Source of the DNA: Allium sativum
Taxonomy: Eukaryota; Streptophyta; Magnoliopsida; Asparagales; Amaryllidaceae
Direction of reading: 5' to 3'
Assembly (NCBI GenBank): GCA_030737875.1
Contig: CM060923.1
Location: forward strand, 177,175,696-177,239,695
Length of the DNA stretch: 64,000 nt
The translations under genes were made by a program, and so were the position numbers. A model generated the notes under the pieces. It was not told the DNA's origin and did no database searches. It worked only from the letters and a program-made list of their open reading frames with translations. This document shows positions 50,790 to 62,996 of the stretch, piece by piece (within the stretch, counting starts at the first letter, position 1; every line of letters begins with the position of its first letter).

Positions 50790-53700
50790 TGTAAGGACCC
50801 GGGATTTTCAACTCCGAAAATCAACACACAACTGCCATGTTGACTATTCGAACATCGGAAATACCTGATCATTAATAGATAGAAGTTAGAGGGTGAGAAT
50901 AGATAAGATAGAAAATTAGAATAGAAGAAGAAAAACAACACAATCAGAGTAAACACGAATCTCACAGCGGAACGAATAAAATATAATATATATAACATAA
51001 CCTTGAAATAAAATGGTATATATATGCAACAACATTATCAGAGTACAACACTTACACACAGTGGAAATAACAATAGCTATATAATCCTGAAGCCTCCTGC
51101 TTTAAGCTCCTCCAAGTATATCTGTAAAGACCTGAACTACTTGTCTGCCCATACAAATTTGGGCACCCAAGAGTTTAGGGAAAACAAAACAAAATAAACT
51201 CTGGGTCAGTCATGGGACTGGTGTGAGTAAACTCAAATCATCGGATTAACTTTTCAAAATCCTTTTCAAAAGAAAAGATAATCGTAAGACCGATCCACAC
51301 ATAAACACAGATGGTTTTTACCTTACAAATAACCCAAAACAGTTTTGGAAATCGATACTTTTCTGATATTATGATAATGTCTAATCACAAGTAAATAGAA
51401 TCTAGCAGAATGCTTTCATCTCACGTTCCACATATATATAGTATACAAATCGAAATCGCGGGTTCTTATTGGAGATTGGATTCTGACTATGACAAGGTAT
51501 GAGACCACCTGCCGATTGTGTATCTCTAGAGGCGAATACACTGGGTTCAACAAGAACATCTTGCAACCCGGCCCACACATGACCGACCACTCATTTCGCT
51601 TGAGTGTATCGAATATACATCACCAACGGTTGGGAGCTACCCATCGTTTCTCGAAAAGGGACAGAATCGAAAATAGATAAAAGAATGAAATGGATTTTCT
51701 CTAGATAAGTGATATACACCCTAATGAGAGCGACCCACATAGCCATGCTGCCTGCTCGATTTCTATCATTTCCCAATTGAGGAGGCTTGAGGTCACAACG
51801 TATCTTTTGGAACACCTGACCACCATTCACTTTGAATGCCACATCGTCGTACCCGTCAAATCACAAATTGATTTCACCAAAAATACCACGGGTATAAAGC
51901 TAAGAGAAACGAATTCCATAGCCACCAAAGGTCAGTACGTTTGAAGAGATCAACTTACGCGATCCGTTAGATATACTCTGTCAGACATTCGTCCATTCAC
52001 GTTGTCCTGGGACTGGACAAACCGAAGGCACTATTCTGTAAACAGGATAGCCCTTGCATAACTCCATCTTCAATTATCTTCATCATATTTGATCGCAATG
52101 CTGACATCCATACAGAGTTGTTTTCAAATAATGAATCTGATCCCGGTCTCTCCGTATTGACGACGGAAAAATGGTCAAAAACTTCGATAGTCGGTGATTT
52201 AACTATCAAAGAAAAACACGTGTGCAAACAACGATATTTTTTTCCAAGTGGAAATTCTGTCGATCAATCAACATTCAACATTTATCTCTTTAGATTGAAT
52301 TATCATTAATTCATCCATTTACCTATTTCTATATATTTGTAATTTCTTATTTTCTAAATTAGAAAATACACCTTTTTAATCATTTGAAAACATTTCCATA
52401 TATACTCCCATTTCTTATTTCTTAAATTATAAAACAAATCTGATTCTTGTTTGGGAAAACATTTCCAAAGCTCTTCCATTAAATTTAAACAAATGTTTAA
52501 ATATAACATCGCTATGTGAACTCGAACCATTAACATTCATTAACTAAATCCACTTAACCAACATTCACTATCGAACCTTAACCATTCCTTAGTTTAAAAC
52601 GAAGTCAATCAAGTTGGGGTATAATTACCTCTCAGACCTTAACTGAACAACATTCTTAACCTTGGAATAGACAAAGTTCACTTTTCAAATCTTTTAACAC
52701 ACTTCCTTACATTGCTCTCAGATTATATTTACGAATCCACCTTTTTAACAGAAATCATTTGATTATTACAATAGTTTTATAATCCCATGCTTTCAAAATA
52801 TAATAATTTACTTCAAAAATTCCTTTTTTTAAAATTCTTTGATTTCATATAAATCTTTCCTTCTATTAAGTAATTTACCCAAAACGGTCTTTTAAACATC
52901 CATATAACTGTTAATAATTTTATATAGAAGTTTTTTATTAAATTTTCACATATCACTTCTTTTAATAAAAACCTTTTTGATTTCATAAAATTCTTCTTTC
53001 AATATACAGTTCGCAAATTCCTTTTTATAAAACCCTTTTGATTTTATAAACTTCCAAAATTTAATAACCACTTCAAATTTCCTTTTTATATAAGATCCTT
53101 TGATTTTATATAAATATTTTATTTCAAATTATAGTTTGAAATTTCTCTTTTCACATTCTAGTATTTCCTTTGGTATTTAAACGTACCAAATAACGATGAT
53201 CATACACACATAATCAACAACAGATTATAAATCACATCATATATCACAATATATGAAAAACAGTAAAATAAATATTGAGGAACCCAGTTGGGTCCCTCCG
53301 ACCTGTTTCCTTACATCCACAGATGTTAATCACATGAATAACACGAATATGAAGTATTCTTATAAACATAATCAATATTCGATTAACGATTTATATATAT
53401 CGTTATCTATATTTCAACCAATAAACTAGCAGCTCAACCAAACAGCCAACACACAGCAAACAACCATTATTTATCAAATCTAAAAATACGTTATAAAAAT
53501 ATAAGTTGAGCAGAGTTAGTGAGATTTACTCACCTTGGTCGTTAATCTTTGAATAACGGTTAACGGTCGGCGATTCGAATCGATCGTTTTATTTTGTCTA
53601 AAATTGTAATCTCCTTCGAATGGTTCCATACCAGTATCATAGCATGGTCTACGTCTGCACGGGTCCAACAAATCAGATTGTCTTCAAAATTTTCACTTCG

Positions 53701-55900
53701 GCCCATAGCTACGTTGAAAACTAAGACAGCACCAAAATTCGTCTTCCAAAGGATTGAAACAACCCTCCCATTTTCCTGGTAGTGCGTCCCACTTTTGGGC
53801 TTCTTCATATTATTTTCTTCTTTGAATACTGGGCCTCACATCAAGCCCAACATCCACTTATACCCTCGTCTGCTACTTACAGTAGCATCATCTTCCTCTC
53901 AACAACAAAGTTCTGCTCCTCCATTAATCCACCTCCATCTCCCTTCACGTTTCCCTAAAACAATCGCCAACTTCACCATTCACCATAAATCCGCAAACCC
54001 CTCCTTCACTTCATTTCTAACTGTTTGCTTCATGTCCTCTCTATATTTATTTCGGCTGCTCATGAAACATACACGCCATTTCCATGCTCAAACCTCCTCT
54101 CCGCTGCCAACTGCTCCTATTTCTTTCTTCCCCACCCACGTATCACTCCTCATCCCTCCACACTCGCATGCTGTCCACGCATGTCCACCTACCAATCACC
54201 GAACACTTGCCACGACTGTCAACCCCGGCTTTACTGTCCACTTAAGCAACAAATCGGAGATGTGTTCGAACACTGCTAAAGTCTACAGCAGGGAAGAGAA
54301 ACTCAGGAGAATGGCATGATTTTTTCCATGGGTTTTATTTTAATGTATGTAGAGGCTATTTTCGGTTGGAAGCGCACTGAAGGAGAAAAAAAATGAGGAT
54401 AGTTTATGTGTTTAAATAGCCAGGAGTTTACGTGGTGCGCAAGTGTTAGGTATATAAAGTAGGTTAGACTGTGATGAGTTTTCATTTTCTTTTAACTGTT
54501 TGATTTGCCGAGACAAAGGTTGGCGTCCTTTTGCTTAAAAATTTAGCATATCTGTTTGAGTTATAGGGTAGTACTGGGCTTCATTCTTAGGCATGAGGAA
54601 TTAGAGTTAGGCTAGGATTTGAAAATTCAATGCAGGTTTACTTTGTTATGAAGCATCATAGATTTGGGTACTGCATTTGTATGAAGCTTAGCAATGAAGT
54701 TTTAGGCATTTCATTATACTGCGTGACATGTCTGTAAGGTCATATATTGGTTAGTCAGCTCGATTTACATCATAGGTCGGCTAGATGAATTGAAAAGAAA
54801 TTACATAGCTTGCGTTTTAGTGTTTGCAGTTATGCTATGTTGGTGGTGTCATGGTTGAGTACGGACTACGGTGTAGTAGCTTGCGGTGAAGGGACTAGAT
54901 AAATAGCTAATGTACAGTTCTGGTGTATGCGGTGTTAGGTAGGTTAGTGTCTAAGTGATTGGTTGCATGTGCGTTTTCCGAAAGAAATGTAAATGTTGTG
55001 GCCTTCTTTTAATAGTTGTACACTTCCCTTTCATAGGCTTGCGTGAATGAACGTAAGTTTGGTTGCTTTAATGCCATTATAAAGTCACAGCATAATTTTG
55101 TTTTAAAAAGTCATGCACTTCGATTTACTCAGTCCCGCTTATGTTTGGGCAGCTACGGACATAAATGAAAATACAGTCGTGTCCAGCGAGGTGCCACGAT
55201 CCCAAAAATATAATAATATCAGTAGTTTAACTCATACTGTGAAACCTCAAAATATTGATATAGGGTGCAAAATACTTCAAATAAAAAGTTGCATATTTAA
55301 TTAATTAAAAATTACAGTAAAATTCTAAAAATTAAATTAACACTATGTCCCAAAAGAACCTTGTCTAAATTCGAATCCAGTATGCAGTTATTTCAAATAA
55401 ACTATTACGGTCAATGAACGATTTTATAGCGATTATTTGAAAATTTGATTTGGACATATCTTGCAACGACGAAATCCTGATTTTTCTCTTCCATTAGAAA
55501 AATATACTTCACCAGCTCCTAACATTTCTTGTTTCACAGAAATTCAAGTTAAAACGGCTTCAGTATATTCGTTTAAAGTTCGAATCGCCAAATTATGAAT
55601 TGCCGCGCCATTTCGAGCTCGATTATTATTATATTATAATTCTACGTTCAAACTGTCTTTTAGATAATATATTCGTTATTATAATTCAAATTCTAAACTG
55701 AATTATATCTTATAAATGATCTAATTCACACAATATTGGGAGTTCAGCTATTTTCGACCATTTCGAAAATAAATATATTATTCTATTATTTATATTACTT
55801 AAATATAAATATTATTTAATTCAGGTTATAGATATCGCCAAATCGATTTTTAATAATTAAATAAATTAATTATTATACCGTAAAAATATGAGACTTTACG
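50790..55900 (-). repeat. Element D 5' LTR (complete, 5111 bp)
   Basis: Starts TGTAAGGACCCGGG beside the PBS; its outer end is mutated to TTTACG. It has a donor-like GTGAGT site on the minus strand (GT at 53533-53532), with repeated TTTTGATTTTATA motifs on its sense-downstream side (52830-53110). The longest frame (53795-54319, plus strand, 174 codons) is antisense to the element, and its copy in the left LTR is broken up, so I do not call it a gene. Confidence 0.92.
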
Positions 55901-56016
55901 GATTCAAACATACTTTTTGTCGTATTATTTAAAATAATTTATTTTAAATATTTAAAATCCACTGAAATAGCCAAATTAAAATTTTTAAACTGGTTCTGAT
56001 TTTTCGGGTTGTTACA
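55901..56016 (-). repeat. Element F LTR, segment right of D
   Basis: GATTC (55901-55905) is D's right TSD. The rest continues F's LTR and ends TTTTTCGGGTTGTTACA at 56016, the sense start of the LTR. Confidence 0.88.
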
Positions 56017-59000
56017 TTAGGTTAAAACAATAAACTCCATGTCAGTCACGTGACTGGTATGAGAACTAAAACAGTTATTATATTTGATTTTAAAGTTAGG
56101 TAAATCAACGGACCACGCCGTATAACACGGAATGGGTTTCCTCCTAATAATACCAGTGCATAAAACAATAGCGCAATGCTAAATAAAGAACAATGAAGCT
56201 ATTATAAGACCCAGGTCCCATCACACATAGCAACGCAAGCCGGAGGATAGGGTTTTACCTTATAATAGCCAAAAAATGCTTGATACGCTAAATTTCATCT
56301 TTTATTATTACTATAAGTGAAGAAAACAACTTTAAATATAAATGTATCAATCATAGGCGGTATGGGTACCATCTATCATGTCGCCATACTAGGCTCAACA
56401 AATAAAACCGAAATGTCACGTATTGGAAATTGAATTTCCGTCATGAGTCGAGGCAAGGGGCAAGCTCCTCTCCATTCGAGACACTCTAGCAAATGTCTCA
56501 GGACCACACACAGTGATCCTTGGAACCTCCAAGGTCGGTCCTCTCTTAATTTTGAGGATTAGTATTCCTAAACACACGTTTCCCGGTCCTATAGGACCTA
56601 TATCCGAGGCCCCTCGCATCCAACAACCACACAGGTAAAAATAATATAAATGTCAGGGCTGGTAGGTCACTGACATCACCCATAGCTAGAAAGAAACGTC
56701 GCGCACTCCTTGGGTCCTTATCCCGTTTTTGACACATACCGAGGTGTTAGGCTCGCGAATTAACGCTATACACAAAGCTATGCCACTTAGGCCGTGCTTT
56801 GATCATCAACCACAAGACTTTGCTTTTCAATAGAAGCCTTAATCATCTGCCACTTAGGCATGCAACACAGGCAATTCACTCCATGTGACTGATGTCCATC
56901 GATATACAACCTCTGAGCTCGTACGTCTCAGAGAAGGGCGTTAAGAAAGAGAATAAATTCTCCATTGCCAAACAGATGTATATTTAATAGAGATCAATCA
57001 ACACAGAATAAAATCCAATGTCAAACACACAGTCCATTTACAAGTTCATTCTGGATCTGAACGAAACCGGAGGAACCTATTCCTCGCATATCCATCGATC
57101 TCCAAGTACTTCTGGACGATCACCAACTGATTCCCTCCTCTTGGGTGTACAACCCAATCAAGATCATCAATAATCATCCAAATGATGTGAAGACCTCCGG
57201 TCTTCAACCACCATCTTCATCTTCGACTTATCGTCGAATCGGTTTTTCAGAATGGGTATAAACCCGGCCTTTCCGAATAACCCGTGTATGTAATAAACAA
57301 GTGTTACACAAACACAACATATGCCTCATTCCAATTCAGAATATTGTTTTATTCAAATATTCACATCATTAGGGAATAGGTTCCCATTAATTTTATCAAA
57401 GATAAATTCTTCTAAATTTATTCTTTAATCTTCCTTTGGATACCATTTCAAACCATGTTAAGGTTTTCCCAAACTAGTTGGGATTAGCGAACCACACCGA
57501 AGTAATTATTCATTTTATTTCCCAATCCCAACCTATTCATCCCATGGAACAAAATTGGAAATACTCCATATCTAACACCACGGTGTTATCGGTAAATATT
57601 AATTACCATTTCACCTTCTAATCTAATTAAAGATTTAGCTATCACTTTGGAGCAAAACTAGTGATACCCCATTCTCGATCATTTCAATCTAATTAAAGAT
57701 TCATTAAAACTCCACTTAGTTTTAATCTTCCCAAAAATCAATATCCTATCTTTAACTAGGTTAAAGAACCAATTTCATCTAAAACACGGTTCACGATAAA
57801 CCCAAAATCCCATTCCATTGTTAATCGGGTTAAAGAACAGGTGTTATTCAAAACACAGCTCACGATAAACCCCAAAAGCCAATTTAAATTCAATTCCAAT
57901 TAGATACTAATTAACTCGAAAATTTCACTAAATCTTAATTAAAAGATTTATTCTTTTCTAAACTGGGTCCAAGAACAGTGTTATTTAAGACACCATTCCC
58001 GAGAACCCAAAATCCCATTTGATATTAAATACAAGGCTCTGAATAGAAAATATATCGGCTTATATTCAATATCAAATTCTGAAACCAACAAATATCGTAT
58101 TGGAAATAACGATATAAATTTATATTTTAAATTTCCACAACCATATCTGTATAATCACGAAATCCAACATCGAAATATTCCGAAGATAATTTCGATCCAA
58201 ATCCATTCCAATTCATATATTGGAAATTCTGATTATTTCAAAACCACTTCAAAATCAAATCTTTTTAATAAAAATCATATTTTTGTTCTTGCCATTCATA
58301 TATAAAAATCAAAGATTTTTACTTTGCAATTATATAGTTAAAAATCAAATTTTTACAAACAAGAATAAATAAAAATAAAGTAAACACTCACCATGTTGAA
58401 CGGAGAGGGAGGAGGGGGTGCTCACGACATCGGTGATGGGGGACAAAGGCGGCGATGGGCTGTTTTAGGGGGATTAGGGGCTATGAGGTTTGAATTGGAT
58501 GAGAGGAGCGAGGGTGGTGGAGCAGTAGCGATCGAAGGCGGGGTTAGGGGGAAGTCATGGTGGCCGGTGGTGGCACTGCAGGTGGCCGGCGCGGCTGAGA
58601 GGTTTAGGTGGGTTCGTTTGGGTCTGGTGGAGGAAGGCTGCGAGTCTAGAGAAGAGAGGGGGGTGATCGGAGGCGCCAGGGGGAGGGGCGGCGTCCGCCG
58701 GAGGCTCGGTGGCTCCGAGCTGCAATGTCGATCGCTTTTCGCTTTTTTTATAGGTTTCGATCTGTAAAGGAACGGGGTGGGAGAGGTTAGAGGGAGTTGA
58801 CATAGCCTAGGGTTGTTAAATATTAAATTATTTTATTCACCTTAAAGTTACCTTTTTATTCGAACTCCGAATCGAACCCGCTGATTGTCGCCTCTAGCTA
58901 ATTAGCCCCATTCCGAACACAATGGGATATGTTTCATATGCCAACTCGGCTTTTACGATCTGTTTTCACTTAAATTAGAATATAAATCAATATAGATTGA

Positions 59001-59705
59001 ATTAAAACGTACATTTCAATTTACCGAGACCACATACGGACAATAAAAATTCCAGAAAATTTATTTGTAGCTTCGTATTGACGATACGGTCCTAACAAAA
59101 CTAATTTCATCAAATTCCGAGACCGTTTGAAAAATGGCCATTTTCTGGTAGATCCAAATTGATTGAAACTCACAAAACAAGTTTTACTTTTCCACACTCA
59201 CAGATTGATTCAGAAAATTACGAATTTTGGAATCTAGCAATAACTTGACAGCCCGGATCCAACAAAAGTGGTTTTGTCGAAAACGGAGGTCGTTTGCAAA
59301 ATTTTCATTTTTAAGGGCTAAAAATTCCATAGCGACTATTCTGAATTTTCTACTGGGCATAACTTTTTATCCCCACTATGAAATTTCAATTTACGGATTC
59401 GTTGGAAAGATATTCTCAATTAGATTCTAATATTTTTGGTTTTGCTGAAATCCGGTTTATTTTGAATCCTGCACATTGATTTGAAATCAAATTTTCGAAC
59501 TACCGCGCCATTTTCAATTCCTTTTATAATTAAAAATAAATATTTATATTCTAACGCCGATTCAAATAAATATATACATTCTAATTCTATTCAAAATAAA
59601 TTTCTCGTCGTCATTATTTGAAATAAATCATTTTAAATATTCAAAATTCATTAAAATTGCCAAAATAAAAATTTTAAATTGGCTCGGATTTTCCGGGTTG
59701 TTACA
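56017..59705 (-). repeat. Element G LTR, segment right of F
   Basis: The outermost LTR, minus strand, same family as B, C, E and F. It enters at TTAGGTTAAAACAATAAACT, which matches the reverse complement of C near 19290, and ends CCGGGTTGTTACA at 59705. It includes the conserved block (56740-57200), AT-rich AAAATCAAATTTTT motifs (58260-58370), and the GC-rich block and donor-like site (58386-58770). The left remainder is outside the window. The next five bases, AAAAT, would be the right TSD. Confidence 0.87.
58386..58770 (-). other. GC-rich block and splice-donor-like site, element G LTR
   Basis: On the minus strand a C-rich stretch leads to CAACATG then GTGAGT (GT at 58391-58390), 1.31 kb from the LTR sense start. 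The Gly/Arg-rich plus-strand frame (58393-58767) is antisense; the minus-strand frame (58803-58555) is Pro-rich. Neither resembles a known protein to me. Confidence 0.5.
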
Positions 59706-60906
59706 AAAATTGTTAATGTAGACACGAATAAACCACTTCCTCCAAATCAGTTGGGGGGTTGTGCTTTCGTGGACCAAACATAATGAAAGGTATATTTTGT
59801 ATCAAACATTTAATTAACAAGCGAACTATTGTTAGAAAAAAGTGTTCTACCCTACGTCAAGGAGATCCATTCATCTGTTACCATGATTAATGACTTATTG
59901 CAAGTACATCTAAACCATCATTTTTTTTCTTGAATTATTTTTAAGTAACTTTATCATCAATGAATAGTTGGGATGGCACTGAATGCATGGATACATCGTT
60001 TCAGTTTTTAATGACAATGGATTTGCTCATCGAACGTTCTTCTTTTAGCTTTCAGTTTTGACATTCGTCATTCTCTTGGATTATTTTTCAACTTTGAATT
60101 AATAAATTTATACTAATCTTTTTAATCCTTCAATTTGAGGAAAAGTAACTTGTTATCTGATTTTCTTAATCTGAAATTTTACCTACTTTTTTATGATTCA
60201 AATTTGGCAGTGTATTAGCTGTTACATTTCATAACTGTTTGGGTTGCAACAGTATTCATTACTGACCCTTTGTTACCAAAACATGTTAGAAAACATTAAT
60301 AATAATGCAAAAAATTGTGAATTTTTTTAAAGGCCGTGAGATTATATGCTTTTTATTACCAATGAGAAATCAAGATTACTCTTCACTAGAAAAGAATATT
60401 ACATGTTTTTAATGTATGATTATTGGGAACTTCATGCTCAATTCTTATGTCCAAGTTGTAATAGAGCTAAAGCCATTTGTTTTTGCTGATAAGCATACTT
60501 TATTGAACTGGGCGGTAATTCTCATAGTCTAGGCATAAGTCAATTTCATCTTTTATTGTCGTTTTTTGTAATATAATGATGATGACAAATAAAAGGAGTT
60601 AATTATATATCATTTTAAGTCTTTAAATGTAATTTCTTATATGACCAACACTAGTTATTTGCAGCTTTGGTTGTTTTAGGATGATACAGGACTACTCCTG
60701 CGTCATTTTTATATGCTATTTATTAAGAGAGGAAGCGATGAAAGAACGCAAGTGAAAGCCAATTGTAATTTTGCATTCAGTTTCTAGAACCAATTCTATG
60801 TAAACACAAGTTAAATCTACTACCCTTGTGATGCCTGTGGAATAAAGCAGTGTAACTAAGGTTGATATTTTATTTAATTGGCATGGTTATAGAAGTTTTT
60901 ATTGTA
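59706..60906. other. Non-LTR intergenic or decayed DNA
   Basis: Beginning of the 3.3-kb island between G and H. AT-rich with no reading frame of interest, no match to the LTR families of this window and no clear terminal inverted repeat. It may be former intron or flank of the PPR-like remnant that follows. Confidence 0.5.
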
Positions 60907-61400
60907 GATGGTCATATATGATGTGAGATTATTGAAGAATACATCAAGGATGCACACTTGGATAAAGCGTTTTAGTTATATGATCGAAATACATGAATGT
61001 AGCATATTTGGGTTCGTGTCACAGAGCTATTCTTAGTGTCTTAATTAAAAAGGGCAAAAAAGAATTAGTTGTGAGAGTTTATAAAGATACGATAGATGAT
61101 GGATTATGGTCATATTCTAAAAGCCATTTTATAGAATTTGTTGTTGGGCAGTTGCAAAGCTAGAAATTTCCTGAAGCTATTGATTTAATTCATAATTTTA
61201 TGGGCTATGGTAAAAAGAGCTATTATGAAGATTTAGTTTATTTCATGAAAGAATGGATTCACATCCCTGAAAACCTTATTTGTAACAAAATTATATCATC
61301 TTTATGTATGAATTTAAGCGCTGAAAATGCATGGTTATTTGTTGAAGGATTTAGGGTTCAAGATGGACTTTATCACCGTCAACATTCTCATTTCTCATAG
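60907..61400 (+). pseudogene. Decayed fragment resembling a PPR protein
   Basis: Two joined pieces in different frames. The first (60907 to about 61000) reads IIEEYIKDAHLDKAF, stop, LYDR, with three or more in-frame stops. The second (61023-61400) reads AILSVLIKKGKKELVVRVYK, continues to VVGQLQS, stop, KFPEAIDLI, and after a Met at 61200 runs 66 codons to a stop (IISSLCMNLSAENAWLF). The spacing of helix-like segments of about 35 residues and words such as SVLIKKGKKELV and KFPEAIDLI are typical of pentatricopeptide repeats, organelle RNA-binding proteins common in plants. At most three or four repeats remain, so this is a relic. The call is from pattern only; another helical-repeat family is possible. 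Confidence 0.45.
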
Positions 61401-62317
61401 TTGTAGACAGAGAAAACTAAAAAATGCATTGAGTTATTTATCTGAAAGTAATATGTACATGAACCCAGGTCCCCACTAATAGGTTTGTTACTGATACAGA
61501 ATACATTTGACAGTTACATGTAAAACCTGGTGGTCGTGTATCGAAGTAATGCAGGTTCGCTTAATTTTTATTCTTTGTATATGACATCAAGGAGTTATAT
61601 ACGAATGCTTAATTTCAATTAAATATTCGCTGATATGATGATATGTTTTAAACTTATATTTGTTTTGTTTTTCTTTTCATTTCTTCAATCCATTAATGGT
61701 TCAGAGTTGCAAAATAACTAAAAATTAAAATTACATTGATCCTACTTGATATATAATAAAAATATATGTATGTGTTTGTGACTGAGTCGAATCAATGCAT
61801 CGATAGTATATTTTTATTCTCAAGTTGGTTTACATGTAAAATTAAGTTTAAATGAATTTCCAATTTTTAGTTAATTTCATTTTCTCTAAAAGTACCCTAT
61901 AATTTTCTTAATAAAATCCAACTTGTAATATGTTTTAACAAATAATTTTATATTTCATATTGAACAACTTAACGGTCAGTTTTCCCACCGTTGTGCGGTA
62001 ATACTAGTATATTCATGTTAACAAAAATGATAAAAGTATTTTATTTCCCAAATTCGCATGTATACATATTGTTTATGTAAGCTATGCAACATAAACTACA
62101 CACAACAAAACAACAATAAAAAAAATTTATTGTCTATATATTTCATATCAAAATTATTGTATGTTGCATAACAAAATTCTTATTTTAACAATAAAATAAT
62201 AGATAAATTTTTTAATAATCAAACCGACCGTTAGGGAGGTTTCCCTACTGTAAGAGCCAAAAACAAATTATCTGAGCCAATAAATTTAGGCATAATTTAC
62301 GCCTAATAATAATATTT
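61401..62317. other. AT-rich intergenic stretch with a short inverted repeat
   Basis: No gene is visible. TAACGGTCAGTTTT (61970-61983) is nearly the reverse complement of AAACCGACCGTTAG (62221-62234), leaving about 240 bp of very AT-rich DNA between. This could be a small MITE-like element, but I find no convincing target duplication, so it is only noted. Confidence 0.3.
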
Positions 62318-62607
62318 TCTCCGTCGTTTCGTTCTTTCTCGATTCTTTCTTCTTAGGAAAATTCTTCCTTTTTAATATTCGGCCGCAAAATCTCTATTTT
62401 CCGTGACCATCGTTTTCTTTCTATTCCAATTCTTCCTCTTTAATCGAATCAATGCCGATTTTTCCTCTTTTATTCGGATCAATCGCGATTTTCTCAACAA
62501 CATAACTTGTGATCGACCTCCCCTCATCAGAATCCGAAGCTACAACCTACCTTTCGACGATGGAGGATAAAACGAGTTGTTCCACTGACTGTTCGGAATA
62601 GAAGGTA
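62318..62607 (+). promoter_or_regulatory. Pyrimidine-rich 5'-leader-like stretch ending in a splice donor
   Basis: TTCTTTCTCGATTCTTTCTT-type sequence, typical of plant 5' untranslated leaders, with an imperfect duplication (CTCTTTAATCGAATCAATG and CTCTTTTATTCGGATCAATC). The first ATG (62560) stops after nine codons. GAAG then GTATGG (GT at 62606) looks like a 5' splice site. This may be the first non-coding exon of a gene cut by element H, or of a pseudogene. Confidence 0.35.
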
Positions 62608-62829
62608 TGGTTTTGAATTACTATGCTACTGAATTGTTCATTTGTATTTTATATAAATAATATTTATATTTTTACTGATCTATTTTAATGGATTCATTCA
62701 CAAATTCAGTATTTTGACTCCAAAATATCCCATTTTGAACAAAAATTGAGAAATTGAGATCCAATTTTGAACCCAAGTTCTGTCGCTTGGATTTCGCTTG
62801 TTTCTATTTTTGGATTTTCAATCGTCTAG

Positions 62830-62996
62830 GTATGTTTCTATTTTTGGATTTTTGAACCCAAGTTTATCAAATTAAATGGCCGACTGAAGGTTGACCGAGA
62901 AAGGTTTTGTTTCGAATTTATGGCGAAGGTGTTGATGTGTTTTTTAATAGAGAACACGAGATTGAAACATTTGAATGCATGTTTAGGCATGGGCAA
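62830..62996 (+). pseudogene. Unrecognised open stretch truncated by element H
   Basis: A frame of about 55 codons ([19 protein letters not shown], later [19 protein letters not shown]) stays open until H's LTR begins at 62997. The only Met that opens a sizeable stretch is at 62920. I do not recognise the protein, and a chance frame is possible. If real, it is an exon or exon piece destroyed by the insertion. Confidence 0.2.

Larger units (their letters stand above)
32490..55900 (-). mobile_element. Element D: non-coding LTR retrotransposon with 5.1-kb LTRs, interrupted by E
   Basis: Minus-strand element. The left (3') LTR is 32490-36159 plus 47879-49294, the internal region 49295-50789 and the right (5') LTR 50790-55900. 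TSD is GATTC. The outer end reads TTACG instead of TTACA, a point change in the terminal CA. I counted about 12 differences in the first 240 bp of the two LTRs (about 5%), so D is older than E, C and A. The LTR start (sense TGTAACGTCCCG) and body differ from the B/C/E/F/G family. The internal region has no gene but shares part of its sequence with C and E. Removing E gives an element of about 11.7 kb. Confidence 0.92.
28963..56016 (-). mobile_element. Element F: LTR interrupted by B and D
   Basis: Minus-strand LTR of the same family as B. Visible pieces are 28963-32489 and 55906-56016. The missing first part (about 1.2 kb by comparison with B) lies left of B, outside the window. The LTR ends TCGGGTTGTTACA at 56016. 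F sits in G's LTR; TTAGG (56017-56021) would be its right TSD. Whether F is a full element or a solo LTR cannot be seen here. Confidence 0.85.

Noticed and set aside
53795..54319. 174-codon plus-strand frame in D's right LTR
   Set aside because: Antisense to element D, rich in Ser/Thr/Pro/His from base composition, and the equivalent frame in the left LTR (35711-35995) is shortened by changes. No recognisable domain.
58393..58767. 124-codon Gly/Arg-rich plus-strand frame
   Set aside because: Antisense to the GC-rich block of G's LTR; such blocks leave several frames open by composition alone.
61970..62234. MITE bounded by TAACGGTC-type inverted repeats
   Set aside because: The inverted repeat is only about 14 bp with a mismatch, and I could not find a matching target duplication; kept as a note in the AT-rich stretch.
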